This document shows, one piece after another, positions 63,433 through 64,000 of a DNA stretch of 64,000 bases. Positions within the stretch are counted from its first letter, which is position 1. The number at the start of each line of letters is the position of its first letter. The stretch comes from Paenibacillus allorhizosphaerae. Lineage in GTDB: Bacteria; Bacillota; Bacilli; Paenibacillales; NBRC-103111. Position numbers and translations under genes: made by a program. Below the pieces are notes generated by a model, which was not told the DNA's origin, made no database searches, and saw nothing but the letters and a program-made list of their open reading frames with translations. The stretch is taken from the NCBI RefSeq assembly GCF_910594985.1, contig NZ_CAJVCE010000001.1:434001-498000 (forward strand). The letters run 5' to 3'.

Positions 63433-64000
63433 CTACTTGTAAGGATCGGCCGCATCCCGCAATCCGTCGCCGAGAAAATTGAACATTAACACGGTGACGA
63501 CGATAAAGGCGGCCGGCCACAGCAGCCAAGGGTGATGAGCCAATGTCTCCAAATTTTGCGCCGATTGCAGCAGTACGCCCCAGCTCACGACCGGCGGCTG
63601 CAAGCCGAGGCCGAGAAAGCTGAGCGACGTCTCCCCGAGAATGGTGGCCGGGATCGAAAGGGTGACGTTGACGATAATATAGCTGGCAAACGAAGGCAGC
63701 AGATGTTTGTTGATGATCCGCATGTCGCTCGCTCCGGCAAGCCTAGCCGCCATCGTAAAATCCTCTTCGCGCAGCGAAAGCATTTTCCCCCGGACGACGC
63801 GGGCAAGTCCGGTCCAGCCGATAATCGACATGATTAGAATCATCCCGAAATAAATTTGCAGCGGCGTCCAGTCTTTGGGCAGTGCGGCGGCGAGCGCCAT
63901 CCAAAGCGGAATCGTAGGCTTGGAGATCAAAAGATCGATCAACCGCTGAATGATCGTATCGGTGATTCCTCCCAAATAACCGGAGAGACCGCCGAGCAAC
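63433..64000 (-). CDS. Opp-type ABC transporter permease (OppC-like), cut by window edge
   Basis: 188 codons to the window edge; the N-terminus is missing. The EAA loop is MAARLAGASDMRIINKHLLP, near the middle, followed by NVTLSIPATILGETSLSFLG and the C-terminal FNFLGDGLRDAADPYK, the usual end of DppC/OppC. It is the first gene of the leftward operon seen here. A second permease (OppB) should lie to the right, beyond the window. Confidence 0.92.
   Translation of the reverse strand, partial: LLGGLSGYLGGITDTIIQRLIDLLISKPTIPLWMALAAALPKDWTPLQIYFGMILIMSIIGWTGLARVVRGKMLSLREEDFTMAARLAGASDMRIINKHLLPSFASYIIVNVTLSIPATILGETSLSFLGLGLQPPVVSWGVLLQSAQNLETLAHHPWLLWPAAFIVVTVLMFNFLGDGLRDAADPYK

Noticed and set aside
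1..64000. CRISPR array, tRNA, rRNA, intact insertion sequence, or prophage
   Set aside because: No regularly spaced direct repeats, no tRNA cloverleaf, no rRNA stretch and no transposase or integrase frame was noticed when reading the window.

Overview
The window looks like chromosomal DNA of a Paenibacillus-type, spore-former-lineage Firmicute (Paenibacillaceae). The evidence is strong Shine-Dalgarno sites (GGAGG type) with frequent TTG and GTG starts, lipobox lipoproteins in place of periplasmic proteins, catabolite-responsive (cre) sites, a FIMAH-domain enzyme, a DUF3231 protein and a CBO0543 membrane protein. Carbohydrate genes dominate: glycoside hydrolases of families 97 (partial), 95-like, 2 and 43, five complete extracellular solute-binding lipoproteins (plus one decayed one), and several AraC-type regulators. 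No rRNA, tRNA, CRISPR array, prophage or intact insertion sequence was seen.

Layout. 1-4.9 kb: partial GH97, GH95-like enzyme, ankyrin protein. 5-7.3 kb: metallophosphoesterase, then a chimeric pseudogene made of a truncated AraC regulator fused to a DUF6528 tail. 7.3-12.4 kb: hydrolase, Rieske protein, amidohydrolase, solute-binding protein and AraC regulator, with one sequence motif shared by the two promoters. 12.6-16.7 kb: MarR regulators, a multidrug MFS pump, HIT protein, and an AT-rich patch with a membrane protein. 16.8-29.7 kb: glycan block with a group II intron scrap, GH2, AraC, two GH43 enzymes, two orphan solute-binding lipoproteins, an ArsR-type regulator and the relic of a second GH2. 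29.8-36.9 kb: 5'-nucleotidase, two VOC proteins, a complete sugar ABC importer under a consensus cre, and MIP18. 37-41.4 kb: TetR plus a heterodimeric ABC exporter. 41.5-49.2 kb: Ala/Gln-rich protein, two Tat-exported proteins, membrane protein, RsgA, DUF3231. 49.3-53 kb: ArsR-controlled MFS pump, a decayed siderophore-binding protein, and an MFS pump that seems to start at ATT. 53.2-64 kb: one long leftward gene series.

The last block is the most system-like part. It encodes an Opp-type ABC importer (permease cut by the window end, two ATPases, a lipoprotein), two unrecognised small membrane proteins translationally coupled to it, two sugar isomerase/epimerase TIM barrels, a Gfo/Idh/MocA oxidoreductase, an AraC sensor and a sulfatase-fold enzyme. 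That enzyme has threonine, not cysteine or serine, at the nucleophile position. I infer import and catabolism of a phosphorylated or otherwise anionic glycoside.

The second point of interest is the ArsR/GH2 story. The ArsR-type gene at 26.6 kb faces the wreck of a GH2 gene. The wreck's promoter and upstream element match those of the intact GH2 gene 8 kb away, and the wreck's promoter now lies upstream of a solute-binding protein gene.
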